From: Nocardia mikamii NBRC 108933
GTDB taxonomy: Bacteria; Actinomycetota; Actinomycetes; Mycobacteriales; Mycobacteriaceae
DNA length: 64,000 bases
Direction: 5' to 3'
NCBI RefSeq assembly: GCF_001613505.1
Contig: NZ_BDCM01000007.1
Span: forward strand, 62,001-126,000
A program made the position numbers and the translations under genes. Within the stretch, counting starts at the first letter, position 1. Each line of letters starts with the position of its first letter. The notes under the pieces were generated by a model that had not been told where the DNA came from, did no database searches, and saw nothing but the letters and a program-made list of their open reading frames with translations. Positions 37,233 to 46,389 of the stretch are shown in pieces.

Positions 37233-37272
37233 TTTGCTCCAGGCACACGGTACAGTCTGCGACGACCGTTGT

Positions 37273-37287
37273 CGAAAATGATTTTCA
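37273..37287 (+). promoter_or_regulatory. Zur box 2 (rpmB2 side)
   Basis: CGAAAATGATTTTCA, a near-perfect palindrome (6-base arms GAAAAT/ATTTTC) and 14 of 15 to the Zur consensus, 12 bases before rpmB2. The two boxes are 55 bases apart, so each promoter has its own operator. Confidence 0.85.
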
Positions 37288-37299
37288 GAAAGGAGCCCC

Positions 37300-37536
37300 A
37301 TGTCGGCCCACTGCCAGGTCACCGGCCGCAAGCCGGGCTTCGGTAAGTCCGTGTCGCACTCCCACGTCCGAACCAACCGGCGCTGGGACCCGAACATCCA
37401 GCGCAAGACCTACTTCCTGCCCAGCGAGGGCCGGCGCATCACCCTGCGCGTCTCGGCCAAGGGCATCAAGACCATCGACCGCGACGGGATCGAAGCGGTC
37501 GTGGCTCGCATCCGTGCGCGCGGGGAGAAGATCTGA
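37300..37536 (+). CDS. rpmB2: Ribosomal protein bL28, zinc-free form
   Basis: A 78-residue L28 ([29 protein letters not shown]). Only one cysteine remains, at position 5, so the zinc-binding CxxC set is absent. AAAGGAG lies upstream of the ATG. First gene of the Zur-controlled rpmB2-rpmG2-rpsN2-rpsR2 operon; its stop overlaps rpmG2 (TGATG). Confidence 0.95.
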   Translation: MSAHCQVTGRKPGFGKSVSHSHVRTNRRWDPNIQRKTYFLPSEGRRITLRVSAKGIKTIDRDGIEAVVARIRARGEKI

Positions 37537-37703
37537 TGGCGCGCAGCAACGAGATTCGCCCCATCGTGAAACTGCGCTCGACGGCCGGCACCGGCTACAC
37601 CTACGTGACCCGCAAGAACCGCCGCAACGACCCCGACCGCATGGTGCTGCGCAAATACGATCCGCTGCTGCGCCGGCACGTCGACTTCCGCGAGGAGCGG
37701 TGA
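37536..37703 (+). CDS. rpmG2: Ribosomal protein bL33, zinc-free form
   Basis: A 55-residue L33 ([46 protein letters not shown]). It lacks all cysteines of the CxxC...CxxC form. The start overlaps the rpmB2 stop by one base and its stop overlaps the rpsN2 start in the same TGATG way. Confidence 0.96.
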   Translation: MARSNEIRPIVKLRSTAGTGYTYVTRKNRRNDPDRMVLRKYDPLLRRHVDFREER

Positions 37704-38008
37704 TGGCGAAGAAATCCAAGATCGCACGCGACGAGCAACGACGCGCCGTCGTGGCCCGCTATGCCGAACGCCGGGCCGAGCTCAAGGAGTTGATCCGCGA
37801 TCCGGCCACCGCCGACGATCGCCGGGCGGCAGCACAGCTCGCGCTGCAGCGACTGCCGCGCGACGCCAGTCCGGTACGATTGCGCAATCGGGACGCCACC
37901 GATGGCCGCCCCCGCGGTCATCTCCGCAAGTTCGGACTATCCCGGGTACGTATGCGCGAGCTGGCCCACCGGGGGGAGCTGCCCGGTGTACACAAATCGA
38001 GTTGGTAG
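37703..38008 (+). CDS. rpsN2: Ribosomal protein uS14, zinc-free form
   Basis: A 101-residue S14 of the long C-minus type ([20 protein letters not shown], then [23 protein letters not shown]). The short zinc-binding form has about 61 residues with CxxC pairs; none are here. Its start overlaps the rpmG2 stop. Confidence 0.96.
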   Translation: MAKKSKIARDEQRRAVVARYAERRAELKELIRDPATADDRRAAAQLALQRLPRDASPVRLRNRDATDGRPRGHLRKFGLSRVRMRELAHRGELPGVHKSSW

Positions 38009-38105
38009 ACCATCGCAGATCTCGTCGGAAGGAACCGGCAGGAGCGGTCGGGGCGCCCACGCGGCAGCGTAGGACCAGAGCTCACGCCGAGAAAGGATGG
38101 CCCAC

Positions 38106-38360
38106 ATGGCAGTCAAGCGAGCACCGTCGAAGCGGGTCCGCGCCGAACAGGCCCGGCGGCCCAAGAAGAATCCGCTGATCGCGGCCGGCGTCGAAACCGT
38201 CGACTACAAGGATGTGAACCTGCTGCGCACGTTCATCTCCGACCGCGGCAAGATCCGCAGCCGCCGCGTCACCGGGCTCACCCCGCAGCAGCAGCGGCAG
38301 GTGGCGGTCGCGGTGAAGAACGCGCGCGAGATGGCGCTGCTGCCGTTCACCAGCAGGTAG
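38106..38360 (+). CDS. rpsR2: Ribosomal protein bS18, zinc-free form
   Basis: An 84-residue S18 ([56 protein letters not shown]). Cysteines that bind zinc in the main paralogue are missing. GAGAAAGG precedes; ATG 38106 is preferred over an ATG three codons earlier because of family length. It lies 97 bases after rpsN2, probably in the same transcript. Confidence 0.95.
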   Translation: MAVKRAPSKRVRAEQARRPKKNPLIAAGVETVDYKDVNLLRTFISDRGKIRSRRVTGLTPQQQRQVAVAVKNAREMALLPFTSR

Positions 38361-38371
38361 CGAACGAACAC

Positions 38372-38412
38372 GAACGCCCCCGGTGCCGCGGCGCCGGGGG
38401 CGTTCGGTCTTT
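38372..38412 (+). terminator. Intrinsic terminator of the rpmB2-rpsR2 operon
   Basis: Perfect 12-base arms GAACGCCCCCGG and CCGGGGGCGTTC around a 10-base loop, followed by GGTCTTTT. Located 12 bases after the rpsR2 stop and just before the convergent lectin gene. Confidence 0.85.
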
Positions 38413-38417
38413 TCCGG

Positions 38418-38981
38418 TCACGGAATGGTCAGCAGCTGACCCTCGTTGATGACATCCGGGTTCTCGATGCCGCTCGCCCCGGCGATCTCCAGATAGCGGT
38501 TGCCGTCGCCGTAGAACCGTTCCGCGATCGCCCACAGCGTGTCGCCGGACTCCACGGTGTAGGTGCGAGGTTCCGGCGCCGGCGCCGGCGGCGGCGGCAC
38601 CTGTTCGGCGGCGGGTGCGGCAACCGGCTCCTCGACCACGATCGGGTTGTCGGTATTGGTGCCCGACGCCCACAGCGAGGCGCCGTCGCGGCCGTACAGG
38701 ACGAGGTTGCGGTCCGGTTGCACGATCAGATGATCGGCAGCCTGTCCGTTGGTGTCGGTGGCCCACACAGGTCCACTGCCCGAGTACAGCACGAAGTTGC
38801 CGTCCTCCTGCAGGACGGCACGCTCGACGCCACGCTCATGCGTCATGGTCGCCCACACCACCGTGCCGTCGGGCTCGGAAAGCACCAAGTTGCCGTCGTT
38901 TTGGAGAGTCAGCGTGTACGCGCCGCCCTGAAGGGCCTGACCCAGGCCCAGTTCCTCGCCTACCTGCAACGTGTCGCCCAC
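38418..38981 (-). CDS. Mannose-binding-type (bulb) lectin with LysM domain
   Basis: A 187-residue protein. Residues about 10-115 form a beta-prism II lectin with three QxDxNxVxY-like sites (LQNDGNLVLS, LQEDGNFVLY, VQPDRNLVLY), as in bacterial LlpA/putidacin-type and plant GNA lectins. A Pro/Ala linker leads to a C-terminal LysM (TYTVESGDTLWAIAERFYGD...). GTG 38981 follows AAAGGA. No signal peptide is visible, so it may be cytoplasmic or exported by another route. LysM would bind peptidoglycan; lectin-LysM proteins occur widely in Nocardia and Streptomyces without known function. Confidence 0.85.
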   Translation of the reverse strand: MGDTLQVGEELGLGQALQGGAYTLTLQNDGNLVLSEPDGTVVWATMTHERGVERAVLQEDGNFVLYSGSGPVWATDTNGQAADHLIVQPDRNLVLYGRDGASLWASGTNTDNPIVVEEPVAAPAAEQVPPPPAPAPEPRTYTVESGDTLWAIAERFYGDGNRYLEIAGASGIENPDVINEGQLLTIP

Positions 38982-39169
38982 GCGGTGGATCCTTTCGAGA
39001 AGAGGTCGTGTCGATCGGTGATTCGATGGCGCAGAACCGCATTCGCTCATCGTTTGCGAACACTACTTGCACTGCCGCGGATTTCGCAGCTGTTACGCGC
39101 CGGCGTTCGCAGAATGTTCACTGGGACGTGCATCACAGCCGCCTCACCCCCGCAGATAGGGTGAGCCTT

Positions 39170-39631
39170 ATGGACTCCATCCCCGGACGACGCCGCATCA
39201 CAACGGCGGCAATCGCGCTACTCGCACTACCGGCCCTGCTGGTCACCGCATGCGGGAACTCCGACGACGGTGGGGCACAAGGGAATACGACCACAGCGGC
39301 GGTCAGCACACCGACCGAGCAGAACCCGCCGCAGCCGGGCCGGATGTTCACCGCCAACTCGACGATCACCAATCCGCACCCGCTGCCGTTCGACAGCTGG
39401 AGCCGGGTGGCGCCCGACCGGATCGCGGTGAACTTCCAGATCGGCTCGCCGGAGTGCTACGGCGTGGACGCGACCACCACCGAAACCGACACCACCGTGA
39501 CCGTCGCCCTGAAGGCCGGCACCCTGCCCGAGGCGGCCGGGCGCATGTGCACCATGATCGCCGTCTTCGGCACCCTGGAGATCCCGCTGAAGAAGCCGCT
39601 GGGCGATCGGAAGGTGTTGAGCGCGAACTGA
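39170..39631 (+). CDS. Putative lipoprotein of unknown function
   Basis: A 153-residue protein with an Arg-rich start, hydrophobic segment and lipobox LVTAC (Cys28), followed by a Thr/Asn/Pro-rich linker and a beta-rich domain of about 90 residues containing two cysteines (PECYG and GRMCTM) likely to form a disulfide. ATG 39170 is chosen; an in-frame GTG three codons upstream is possible. No family name recognised. Confidence 0.82.
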   Translation: MDSIPGRRRITTAAIALLALPALLVTACGNSDDGGAQGNTTTAAVSTPTEQNPPQPGRMFTANSTITNPHPLPFDSWSRVAPDRIAVNFQIGSPECYGVDATTTETDTTVTVALKAGTLPEAAGRMCTMIAVFGTLEIPLKKPLGDRKVLSAN

Positions 39632-39664
39632 TTCGCGGGGCCCGCGACCGGACCCGTCGAACGA

Positions 39665-39700
39665 CGTCGCCGCCCGCCGGCGCACCGGCGGACGGCGACG
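39665..39700. terminator. Long hairpin between lipoprotein gene and purH
   Basis: Two 16-base arms, CGTCGCCGCCCGCCGG and CCGGCGGACGGCGACG, pair with a single G-T-type mismatch and a 4-base loop. It sits between convergent genes and could end both transcripts. Confidence 0.6.
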
Positions 39701-39714
39701 TTCGTGATCACCGA

Positions 39715-41334
39715 TCAGTGCGCGAAGTGGCGCGCCCCGGTGAGATACATCGTGACCCCGGCCTCCCGGCAGGCATCGATGGTCAGCTGGTCGCGCACCG
39801 AACCACCCGGCTGCACAATGGCTTTCACGCCCGCGGCGATCAGCTGCTGCGGACCGTCGGGGAACGGGAAGTAGGCGTCGGAGGCCGCCACCGACCCCTT
39901 GGCGCGGTCACCGGCGCGCAGCACCGCCAGATGTACGGCGTCGACGCGGTTGACCTGCCCCATGCCGACACCGACCGAGGCGCCGTCGTGGGCCAGCAGA
40001 ATCGCATTCGATTTCACGGCACGGCATGCGCGCCAGGCGAATTCGAGATCGGCGAGGGTTTCGGCATCGGCCGGCTCACCGGTGGCGAGCGTCCAGTTGG
40101 CCGGGTCGTCACCGTCCGCGTCGACGATATCGGTCTGCTGCAGCAGCGCGCCGCCGCTGATCGGGCGCAGTTCGACGCCACCGCGGCGCGGTTCGTCGGC
40201 GATCAGGATGCGCACGTTCTTCTTACGCTGCAGCACCTCCACCGCGCCGTCGGCATAGCCGGGGGCCACGATGACCTCGGTGAAGATCTCGGCCACCTGT
40301 TCGGCCATCTCGACGGTGACCTCGCGGTTGGCCGCGATCACGCCACCGAACGCGCTCACCGGGTCACACGCGTGCGCCTTGCGGTGTGCCTCGGCGATAT
40401 CGGCGCCGACCGCGATGCCGCACGGATTGGCGTGCTTCACGATGGCCACCGCGGGTTCGGCGTGGTCCCACGCGGCCCGCCAGGCGGCGTCGGCATCGGT
40501 GTAGTTGTTGTACGACATCTCCTTGCCGTGCACCTGCTTCGCCTGCGCGAGCCCGGCCGGGGCGGAGTCGTTGCGATACAGCGCGGCGGCCTGGTGCGGA
40601 TTCTCGCCGTAGCGCAGCACCGCGTCGCGGGTCCACACGCCGCCCATCCACGACGGGAACTGCTCGCCCGCAGCCGAATCCGCGGCGTCCTCGGCGGTCA
40701 GCACGTTGGTCATCCAGCTCGCGACCGCGACGTCGTAGCTCGCGGTGTGCTGGAAAGCCTTGGCGGCCAGCACGGTTCGCTCGGCCAGGGTGAAACCGCC
40801 GCCGCGCACCGCGGCCAGCACCTCGTCGTAGTCGCCGGTGTCGACCACGACCGCGACCGAGGGATGGTTCTTCGCCGCGGCGCGCACCATCGACGGGCCG
40901 CCGATATCGATCTGCTCGACGCATTCGTCCGGAGTGGCGCCACTGGCGACGGTCTGCGTGAACGGATACAGGTTCACCACCACCAGCTGGAACGCCTCGA
41001 CGCGCAGCTCCACCAGCTGATCGAGGTGCTCCTGCTTGCGGGTGTCGGCGAGAATGCCGGCGTGCACGCGGGGGTGCAGCGTCTTCACCCGGCCGTCGAG
41101 GGTCTCCGGAAAACCGGTGAGGTCTTCGACCTTCGTCACCGGAATGCCGGCGTCGGCGATGCGGGCGGCGGTCGAGCCGGTCGACACCAGCTCGACGCCG
41201 GCGTCGTTCAGCCCGGTGGCCAGCTCGATGAGCCCGGTTTTGTCATAGACGCTCACCAACGCCCTGCGGATCGCCCTGCGTGCACCCGTGTCTTCGGGTC
41301 GTTCGCTGCGCTCACTCACCGGGGCCTCACTCAT
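39715..41334 (-). CDS. purH: Bifunctional AICAR transformylase/IMP cyclohydrolase
   Basis: PurH carries out the last two steps of IMP synthesis. The 539-residue protein has the N-terminal MGS-like cyclohydrolase domain ([31 protein letters not shown]) and the C-terminal transformylase domain with the catalytic Lys-His in IVKHANPCG and [10 protein letters not shown]. It overlaps the purN stop by 8 bases, so purN-purH form an operon. Confidence 0.97.
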   Translation of the reverse strand: MSEAPVSERSERPEDTGARRAIRRALVSVYDKTGLIELATGLNDAGVELVSTGSTAARIADAGIPVTKVEDLTGFPETLDGRVKTLHPRVHAGILADTRKQEHLDQLVELRVEAFQLVVVNLYPFTQTVASGATPDECVEQIDIGGPSMVRAAAKNHPSVAVVVDTGDYDEVLAAVRGGGFTLAERTVLAAKAFQHTASYDVAVASWMTNVLTAEDAADSAAGEQFPSWMGGVWTRDAVLRYGENPHQAAALYRNDSAPAGLAQAKQVHGKEMSYNNYTDADAAWRAAWDHAEPAVAIVKHANPCGIAVGADIAEAHRKAHACDPVSAFGGVIAANREVTVEMAEQVAEIFTEVIVAPGYADGAVEVLQRKKNVRILIADEPRRGGVELRPISGGALLQQTDIVDADGDDPANWTLATGEPADAETLADLEFAWRACRAVKSNAILLAHDGASVGVGMGQVNRVDAVHLAVLRAGDRAKGSVAASDAYFPFPDGPQQLIAAGVKAIVQPGGSVRDQLTIDACREAGVTMYLTGARHFAH

Positions 41335-41950
41335 CTGGGATTACTGCCTTTCGTCCGTCGCAGACAATGCCTCGCGTGGCGACGGCGGCGACGGTGTCCG
41401 CCAGCAGCCGACGCTCCACAACTTTGATGCGCTCGTGCAAGCTCGCCTCGTCGTCGCCGGGCAGTACCTCGACCGGCTCCTGAGCGAGGATCGGTCCGGT
41501 GTCGACGCCCGCGTCGACCAGATGCACGGTGGAACCCGTCACCCGCACGCCGTAGGCCAGCGCGTCGCGCACGCCGTGCGCGCCCGGGAACGCCGGCAGC
41601 AGCGCGGGATGGGTGTTGATGATCCGGCCCTCGAATCGCTCCAGGAATTTCGGGCCGAACAGGCGCATGAATCCGGCCGACACCACCAGGTCGGGTGCGT
41701 AGGCCGCGACCGCGTCGGTGAGCGCGATATCCCAGGCGGACCGATCGGGATGGTCGGCGGGGGCTACCCGGAAGTCCGGGATACCGGCCCGGACCGCGTG
41801 CTCGGTCGCCGCGCAGGTCCGGTCCACGCCCACGGCCGCGATCCGCGCCGGATAGTCCGGCCGCTCGGTCGCCGCGATCAGCGATCGCAGCAGCGATCCC
41901 GTGCCCGAGGCGAGAACGACGAGGGTCGCAGGCGCGGTCGGAGGGACCAA
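41327..41950 (-). CDS. purN: Phosphoribosylglycinamide formyltransferase
   Basis: PurN adds a formyl group from 10-formyl-THF to GAR in purine synthesis. The 207-residue product has [12 protein letters not shown] for the phosphate, the catalytic Asn and His in INTHPALLP, and Asp in DAGVDTGPI. The only in-frame start upstream of the conserved core is a TTG at 41950 (a stop lies shortly before it), with no clear ribosome site. Confidence 0.95.
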   Translation of the reverse strand: MVPPTAPATLVVLASGTGSLLRSLIAATERPDYPARIAAVGVDRTCAATEHAVRAGIPDFRVAPADHPDRSAWDIALTDAVAAYAPDLVVSAGFMRLFGPKFLERFEGRIINTHPALLPAFPGAHGVRDALAYGVRVTGSTVHLVDAGVDTGPILAQEPVEVLPGDDEASLHERIKVVERRLLADTVAAVATRGIVCDGRKAVIPDE

Positions 41951-42036
41951 CTGGGCGGGCGGGGTGGTCAGCGCTCTACTCCCTGTGCGTCGGGGCTGCC
42001 GGAGGGCGGCGAACCCGAGGTCCGCCGGGTTAGAGC

Positions 42037-43743
42037 CTAACGACCGCCCCTGCCGGGGCTCTCCGGCAGGTCACCCTCTACCACTTCGGCGTCGACGATG
42101 TCGGAGTTTCCGGCGACGAATTCGGCGTCCGGATCGGCGCGCGCGGGCGCGAGGTCGTCGTCGAGCAGTTCGCCGTCGACCTCCACGACCTCGGTGGAGG
42201 CGTTGCGGCGGTAGGCCGGCCGCGGATAGTCGTCCTCGACGGCGACATCGTCCTCGAATTCGTATTCGACGTAGCGTGGGTCGTCGTACAGCTGGTCGAT
42301 GTAGCCCGGTTCCGCGCGGTCGCCGCGGTCGTCGTAGTAGTCGCGATCGGCGGCGGGGTCGTAGCCGTGATCCCCGTACTCGTCCTCCTCGTATTCGTCA
42401 CGAGAGTAGTCGGTGGGAAGGTACCGGCCGCGACGTCCGGAGCGCCCGCCGAGATCCACCTCGACCACAGCGGGCGGAATTCCGAGAAACCGTCGCCCGC
42501 ACAGCAATCCGAGATATCCGGCGACGGTCAGCCAGGCGAAGGTGAGCCCCGCGGTGACCAGCACGCCCGGTCCGATCTCCCCGAACGATCCGACCGTGCC
42601 GCCGGCGAACAGACCCAGCAGCAACAGAGCGAGCGCGGCGAGCGCCGCCGAGAACACCGTCGCCCACGGACTGCGCACCTCGTCGGCCGATTCGCGCGCG
42701 CAGTCCAGGCCGCCCCGCACGCCGACAGCCGCCGGCACCAGCAACAACACCGGCCACCAGCCCGCCGCGGGCCCGCTCGGCACCGACGCGAGCACCGGCA
42801 ATGCGGGCACCGGCGCCCCGGCGACCGAGAAGACGCTCAGCGCCCCGGCGCCGATGTGTACGTCCGCGCCGATCAGCACGCTGGTCGCCGCGATCACGAC
42901 ATTCGGCAGATAGGCCAGCGACAGCACGGTCAGGCCGACGAAACCCGCGATATCGCCCGCGGCCGCGTAGGTGTCACCGATCACCGACCAGTGCAGCACG
43001 AACGACACCAGCGTGAGGATCGCCCCGCCGAGCAGCAGGCGCCACAGCGCCCGCGCCGCCGCCCGTGCCCCGGCGAAAACCCAGTCCGGCAGAGCGGAGG
43101 CGATCCGGTCGCGCAGCGCATTGGGCCGGGTGGCGATCCCGGTGACCGCCGCGAGCAGGTGCAAGCCCCCCACACAGCAGAAGGCGGTGAGCGTCTCGGG
43201 CGACTGCAACGGCACCGCCGTCGCGGCATCCTCGGCCACGGCCAGGCACACGGCGGTGACCAGCAGCGGGCCCGCGAGCGCGGCGCCGACGATCCAGCCC
43301 AGATCGGCCCGCGAGGAGCGCGGCGAGACGGCATGCGCACAGTCGCGCATGGTCAGCCACAACACGCCCGCGGTCGGCAGCAGCGGCAGCAGCCCGAGCG
43401 AGGTCTTGCCGACCACGACCGGCACCTGATGCACGGCCAGCCAGCCGGCCGCGATCGCGCCGGACGCGCCGGTCATACCGCTGCCCGCGGCCATCAGTGT
43501 GATCAGCACGAGCGCCACGATGGCGACCACGGTGAAACTCGACGCCCGAGCCGCGATGACGAGCAGCACCTTGGCCCGCTCGGGACTCAGTGAGAGGAAT
43601 ACCGGATCCTCGGGTCCGTCGGCGCCCGTGCCGCGGTGACCGCTCCGCTGCTGGGACGCATCCGGGTTCGGGCGAGCCTGCGCCGGTCTCGTGCCGGCCC
43701 GCTGTTCGCGAAGGTCGGCCCATCGGACCAGTGCGGACTTCAT
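42037..43743 (-). CDS. perM: Polytopic membrane protein, PerM/DUF6350 family
   Basis: A 568-residue protein with about ten hydrophobic helices between residues 60 and 445 and a long acidic, Tyr/Asp-rich cytoplasmic tail (about 450-568, with DEYEEDEYGDHGYDP). It lies upstream of purN on the same strand, as Rv0955/PerM does in M. tuberculosis. PerM is required for division and persistence in low magnesium and stabilises FtsB there. GAGGTAG precedes ATG 43743. Family assignment rests on position, length and layout. Confidence 0.8.
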   Translation of the reverse strand: MKSALVRWADLREQRAGTRPAQARPNPDASQQRSGHRGTGADGPEDPVFLSLSPERAKVLLVIAARASSFTVVAIVALVLITLMAAGSGMTGASGAIAAGWLAVHQVPVVVGKTSLGLLPLLPTAGVLWLTMRDCAHAVSPRSSRADLGWIVGAALAGPLLVTAVCLAVAEDAATAVPLQSPETLTAFCCVGGLHLLAAVTGIATRPNALRDRIASALPDWVFAGARAAARALWRLLLGGAILTLVSFVLHWSVIGDTYAAAGDIAGFVGLTVLSLAYLPNVVIAATSVLIGADVHIGAGALSVFSVAGAPVPALPVLASVPSGPAAGWWPVLLLVPAAVGVRGGLDCARESADEVRSPWATVFSAALAALALLLLGLFAGGTVGSFGEIGPGVLVTAGLTFAWLTVAGYLGLLCGRRFLGIPPAVVEVDLGGRSGRRGRYLPTDYSRDEYEEDEYGDHGYDPAADRDYYDDRGDRAEPGYIDQLYDDPRYVEYEFEDDVAVEDDYPRPAYRRNASTEVVEVDGELLDDDLAPARADPDAEFVAGNSDIVDAEVVEGDLPESPGRGGR

Positions 43744-43829
43744 AGAACTACCTCGCGGGATCCTGGTTGACTCGTCCGGTTGACTCGCCGAAGCACGACA
43801 CGACCACCGACATGACAGGGTCTCAGCTG

Positions 43830-43881
43830 AAAAGGGATCGGCGAGTCAGGCGCGCCGTGAAAAGCGCCTGACTCGCCGATC
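43830..43881 (-). terminator. Intrinsic terminator of the DUF5336 gene
   Basis: Perfect 18-base arms (43836-43853 and 43864-43881) around a 10-base loop, followed on the minus strand by CCTTTTC. It starts 17 bases after the DUF5336 stop and separates this gene from perM. Confidence 0.88.
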
Positions 43882-43897
43882 GCCGCGTCGAGCGGAT

Positions 43898-45013
43898 CTA
43901 CTTCTGGTCGTCCTCGGGACGGAAGGCCTTGGTGGCATCGGCGGCCGGGTTACCGGTCTGCTCGCCACCGAACGGCTGCGCGCCGGGCTGGCCCGGCTGT
44001 CCTTGCTGGCCCTGCTGTCCGAAGTTCAGCGAACCGTACTGCTGACCGGACTGGCCGGGCTGCTGGCCCGCGGCGCCGAAGTGCTGGGTCGCGGCCTCGT
44101 CACCACCGGTCTGCGGGCGCTGACCGTAGGGAGACTGCGCACCTTGCGCGCCGTAACCCTGCTGCGCCTGCTGACCCTGCTGGCCGTAGGGCTGCTGGCC
44201 GTACGCGGAGGGCTGCTGACCGTACTGGCCCTGGCCGTACTGCTGACCGTACTGGCCGTAGGCGGCCTGCTGCTGACCCTGCGCCTGGGCCTGCCCCTGC
44301 GCCTGGCCGTACTGCTGGCCGTACTGGCCGTAGGCGGCCTGCTGGCCGGCCTGGGCCTGACCGTAGGACGGCTGCTGCCCCGGCTGGCTCTGGCCGTAGG
44401 AGGACTGCTGACCGTAGGCGCTCGACCCGCCGGCGCCCGGAGCGGCGGCCGCCGCGGGCTTCGCCTCGGGCGCGGAGACGATTCCGCTCTCGAACAGCAG
44501 CGCGACCACGGCCGCGGCGACCTGCACCAGCGCCAGGAAGACCAGGACCCAGGCGGTTCCCGCGGTCTTGTACAGCGTCGGCGTCACGAACGCCTGGAAC
44601 AGGACACCGAGGAAGCCGGCCGCCGAAGCCGCCGCGACCACCGCGTTCTTGGCCTCCTGCTTGGGCAGCAGGGCGATACCGGCCACCAGACCCGCGAACA
44701 GCAGGAGCAGCAGCGGCGCCGTGCCGCCTTCCTGGAACAGGCTCATGCCCTTGTCGGGCTCCTTGGAGCTGTTCATCGCGCCCTCGTCGAAGGTCGAGAA
44801 ATCGAGGAAGCCCAGGAAGAAGTTGATCACGCCCAGCGCGGCGATTCCAACGGTCAGGTAGAACGTCAGCCCCTTGGCGCTCAACGCCGAAAGCCCCGAA
44901 CCGCCGCCGGTGCTACCTGTCGGCTGCTGGCCGAAGCTGGGCGCGGACGAGGGTGTGGGCGAGGGCGTCTGATTGGGCGCGTTGTACCCGGATCCCCCGG
45001 TCGGGTAGGACAT
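43898..45013 (-). CDS. 34-kDa antigen family (DUF5336) membrane protein with YGQ repeats
   Basis: A 371-residue protein: a short Ser/Pro/Thr N-terminus, four transmembrane helices (about residues 45-190, FYLTVGIAALGVINFFLGFL and later AWVLVFLALVQVAAAVVALLF), then a 160-residue Gln/Gly/Tyr/Ala tail built from YGQ and QAQGQ repeats. It matches the M. tuberculosis Rv0954 family in helices and location. Function is unknown, though the family has been reported in cell-division contexts. ATG 45013 follows TAGGAGACG. The tail codes mostly with CAG/TAC/GGC, so it is a repetitive DNA tract that may vary between strains. Confidence 0.87.
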   Translation of the reverse strand: MSYPTGGSGYNAPNQTPSPTPSSAPSFGQQPTGSTGGGSGLSALSAKGLTFYLTVGIAALGVINFFLGFLDFSTFDEGAMNSSKEPDKGMSLFQEGGTAPLLLLLFAGLVAGIALLPKQEAKNAVVAAASAAGFLGVLFQAFVTPTLYKTAGTAWVLVFLALVQVAAAVVALLFESGIVSAPEAKPAAAAAPGAGGSSAYGQQSSYGQSQPGQQPSYGQAQAGQQAAYGQYGQQYGQAQGQAQAQGQQQAAYGQYGQQYGQGQYGQQPSAYGQQPYGQQGQQAQQGYGAQGAQSPYGQRPQTGGDEAATQHFGAAGQQPGQSGQQYGSLNFGQQGQQGQPGQPGAQPFGGEQTGNPAADATKAFRPEDDQK

Positions 45014-45187
45014 GTGGTCGTCTCCTATCGAGTCCTTCATCGGCTTTCAGGCTGAATGCCCTTGACGCTACTGCACTCGAGCGCACCGGTCACGGCCACG
45101 ACGCCACTGGCGGCAAGCTCGAGAATTCACTATGAACCGCATACCCGTCTCGACCGTGTTGTCACCGAAGACGATCGGAGGTATCGG

Positions 45188-45259
45188 ATGGACGTTTCGG
45201 AAATGTTCTGCACGGTGGTGCGTGCGCTGGGCCTGTGCCACCTGTTCCCGGCACCCTGA
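45188..45259 (+). CDS. Possible 23-residue small protein or leader peptide
   Basis: ATG 45188 is preceded by GGAGGT with a 5-base spacer, one of the best ribosome sites in the window. The ORF reads MDVSEMFCTVVRALGLCHLF plus three residues and stop. It contains two cysteines and a hydrophobic core. Nothing on the plus strand follows it until the convergent sucD terminator, so it could be a stand-alone small protein or part of a small RNA. No known family. Confidence 0.35.
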   Translation: MDVSEMFCTVVRALGLCHLFPAP

Positions 45260-45416
45260 ACGACGGTTGTTCCCTGCCCACGACAACCGCTGCTGACCTG
45301 CCCGCCACAGTGAGCTGTGACCTGCCCACCTGACCTGCCCGTCACGGCGAGCTGTGACTCCCCAGCAGCGAGCTGCTGACTGCCCAGCAGCACGTCGTTC
45401 ACCTGCCGAGATGAAA
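45260..45416. repeat. Short-repeat region rich in CCTGCCC and GAGCTG
   Basis: CCTGCCC occurs four times and CTGCCC once more, interleaved with GAGCTGTGAC copies and with a perfect CAGCAGC-GA-GCTGCTG dyad and a GGTTGT/ACAACC dyad. The whole stretch between the small ORF and the sucD terminator is non-coding by appearance. Could be structured RNA downstream of the small ORF, or slipped-strand expansion. Confidence 0.5.
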
Positions 45417-45448
45417 GAAGGCCGCCTTGTCGAGACAAGGCGGCCTTC
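45417..45448 (-). terminator. Intrinsic terminator of sucCD
   Basis: Perfect 15-base arms, GAAGGCCGCCTTGTC and GACAAGGCGGCCTTC, with only GA between them, 13 bases after the sucD stop. On the minus strand the stem is followed by TTTCAT. Confidence 0.88.
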
Positions 45449-45461
45449 GCAATACCTGCGA

Positions 45462-46376
45462 TCAAGCGGTGATCGAAGCCTTCTCCAGGATCTCGCGCGC
45501 CAGGGCGGCGGTCTCGGACGGGGTCTTGCCGACCTTCACGCCCGCGGCCTCGAGGGCCTCCTTCTTCGCCGCGGCGGTGCCCGAGGAACCGGAGACGATG
45601 GCGCCGGCGTGGCCCATGGTCTTGCCCTCCGGCGCGGTGAAGCCCGCGACGTAGCCGACGACCGGCTTGGTGACGTTCTCCTTGATGTAGGCGGCAGCCC
45701 GCTCTTCGGCGTCGCCGCCGATCTCGCCGATCATGACGATGAGCTTGGTCTCCGGGTCCTTCTCGAACGCCTCGATGGCGTCGATGTGGGTGGTGCCGAT
45801 GACCGGGTCGCCACCGATGCCGATGGAGGTCGAGAAGCCGAAGTCACGCAGCTCGTACATCATCTGGTAGGTCAGGGTGCCCGACTTCGACACCAGGCCG
45901 ATCGGGCCCTTGCCGGTGATGTTGGCCGGGGTGATGCCCACCAGCGACTCACCCGGGGTGATGATGCCGGGGCAGTTGGGGCCGATGATCCGGGTCTTGT
46001 TGCCCTTCTCCACGTTGTAGGCCCACGCGTAGGCGGTGTCCTGCACCGGGATGCCCTCGGTGATGACCACGAGCAGCGGGATCTCCGCGTCGATGGCCTC
46101 GATGATGGCGTCCTTGGCGAACTTCGGCGGGACGAAGGCGATCGACACGTCGGCGCCGGTCTCCTTGATGGCCTCGGCGACGGTGCCGAACACCGGCAGC
46201 TCGATGTCCGAGCCGTCCTTGGCGGTGTGCGAGACGGTGGTGCCGGCCTTGCGGGCGTTGACGCCGCCGACGACCTGGGTGCCCGCCTTCAGCATCAGCG
46301 CGGTGTGCTTGGTGCCCTCACCGCCGGTGATGCCCTGGACGATGACCTTGGAGTCCTTGTTCAGGAAGATAGACAT
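45462..46376 (-). CDS. sucD: Succinyl-CoA synthetase alpha subunit
   Basis: The 304-residue subunit binds CoA and carries the phosphohistidine. Seen: [14 protein letters not shown] at the N-terminus, [22 protein letters not shown] and the active-site His in [10 protein letters not shown]. With SucC it converts succinyl-CoA, phosphate and nucleotide diphosphate to succinate and the triphosphate in the TCA cycle. Start is ATG 46376, 13 bases after the sucC stop. Confidence 0.98.
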   Translation of the reverse strand: MSIFLNKDSKVIVQGITGGEGTKHTALMLKAGTQVVGGVNARKAGTTVSHTAKDGSDIELPVFGTVAEAIKETGADVSIAFVPPKFAKDAIIEAIDAEIPLLVVITEGIPVQDTAYAWAYNVEKGNKTRIIGPNCPGIITPGESLVGITPANITGKGPIGLVSKSGTLTYQMMYELRDFGFSTSIGIGGDPVIGTTHIDAIEAFEKDPETKLIVMIGEIGGDAEERAAAYIKENVTKPVVGYVAGFTAPEGKTMGHAGAIVSGSSGTAAAKKEALEAAGVKVGKTPSETAALAREILEKASITA

Positions 46377-46389
46377 GTTCTTCTTGTCC

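Noticed and set aside
43898..45055. Plus-strand leucine-rich frame over the DUF5336 gene
   Set aside because: Leucine/glycine repeats are the complement of the CAG/GGC/TAC tail codons; the minus-strand protein has proper membrane helices and a ribosome site.
45130..45465. 111-codon minus-strand frame downstream of sucD
   Set aside because: It crosses the sucCD terminator and the repeat tract and has no ribosome site.
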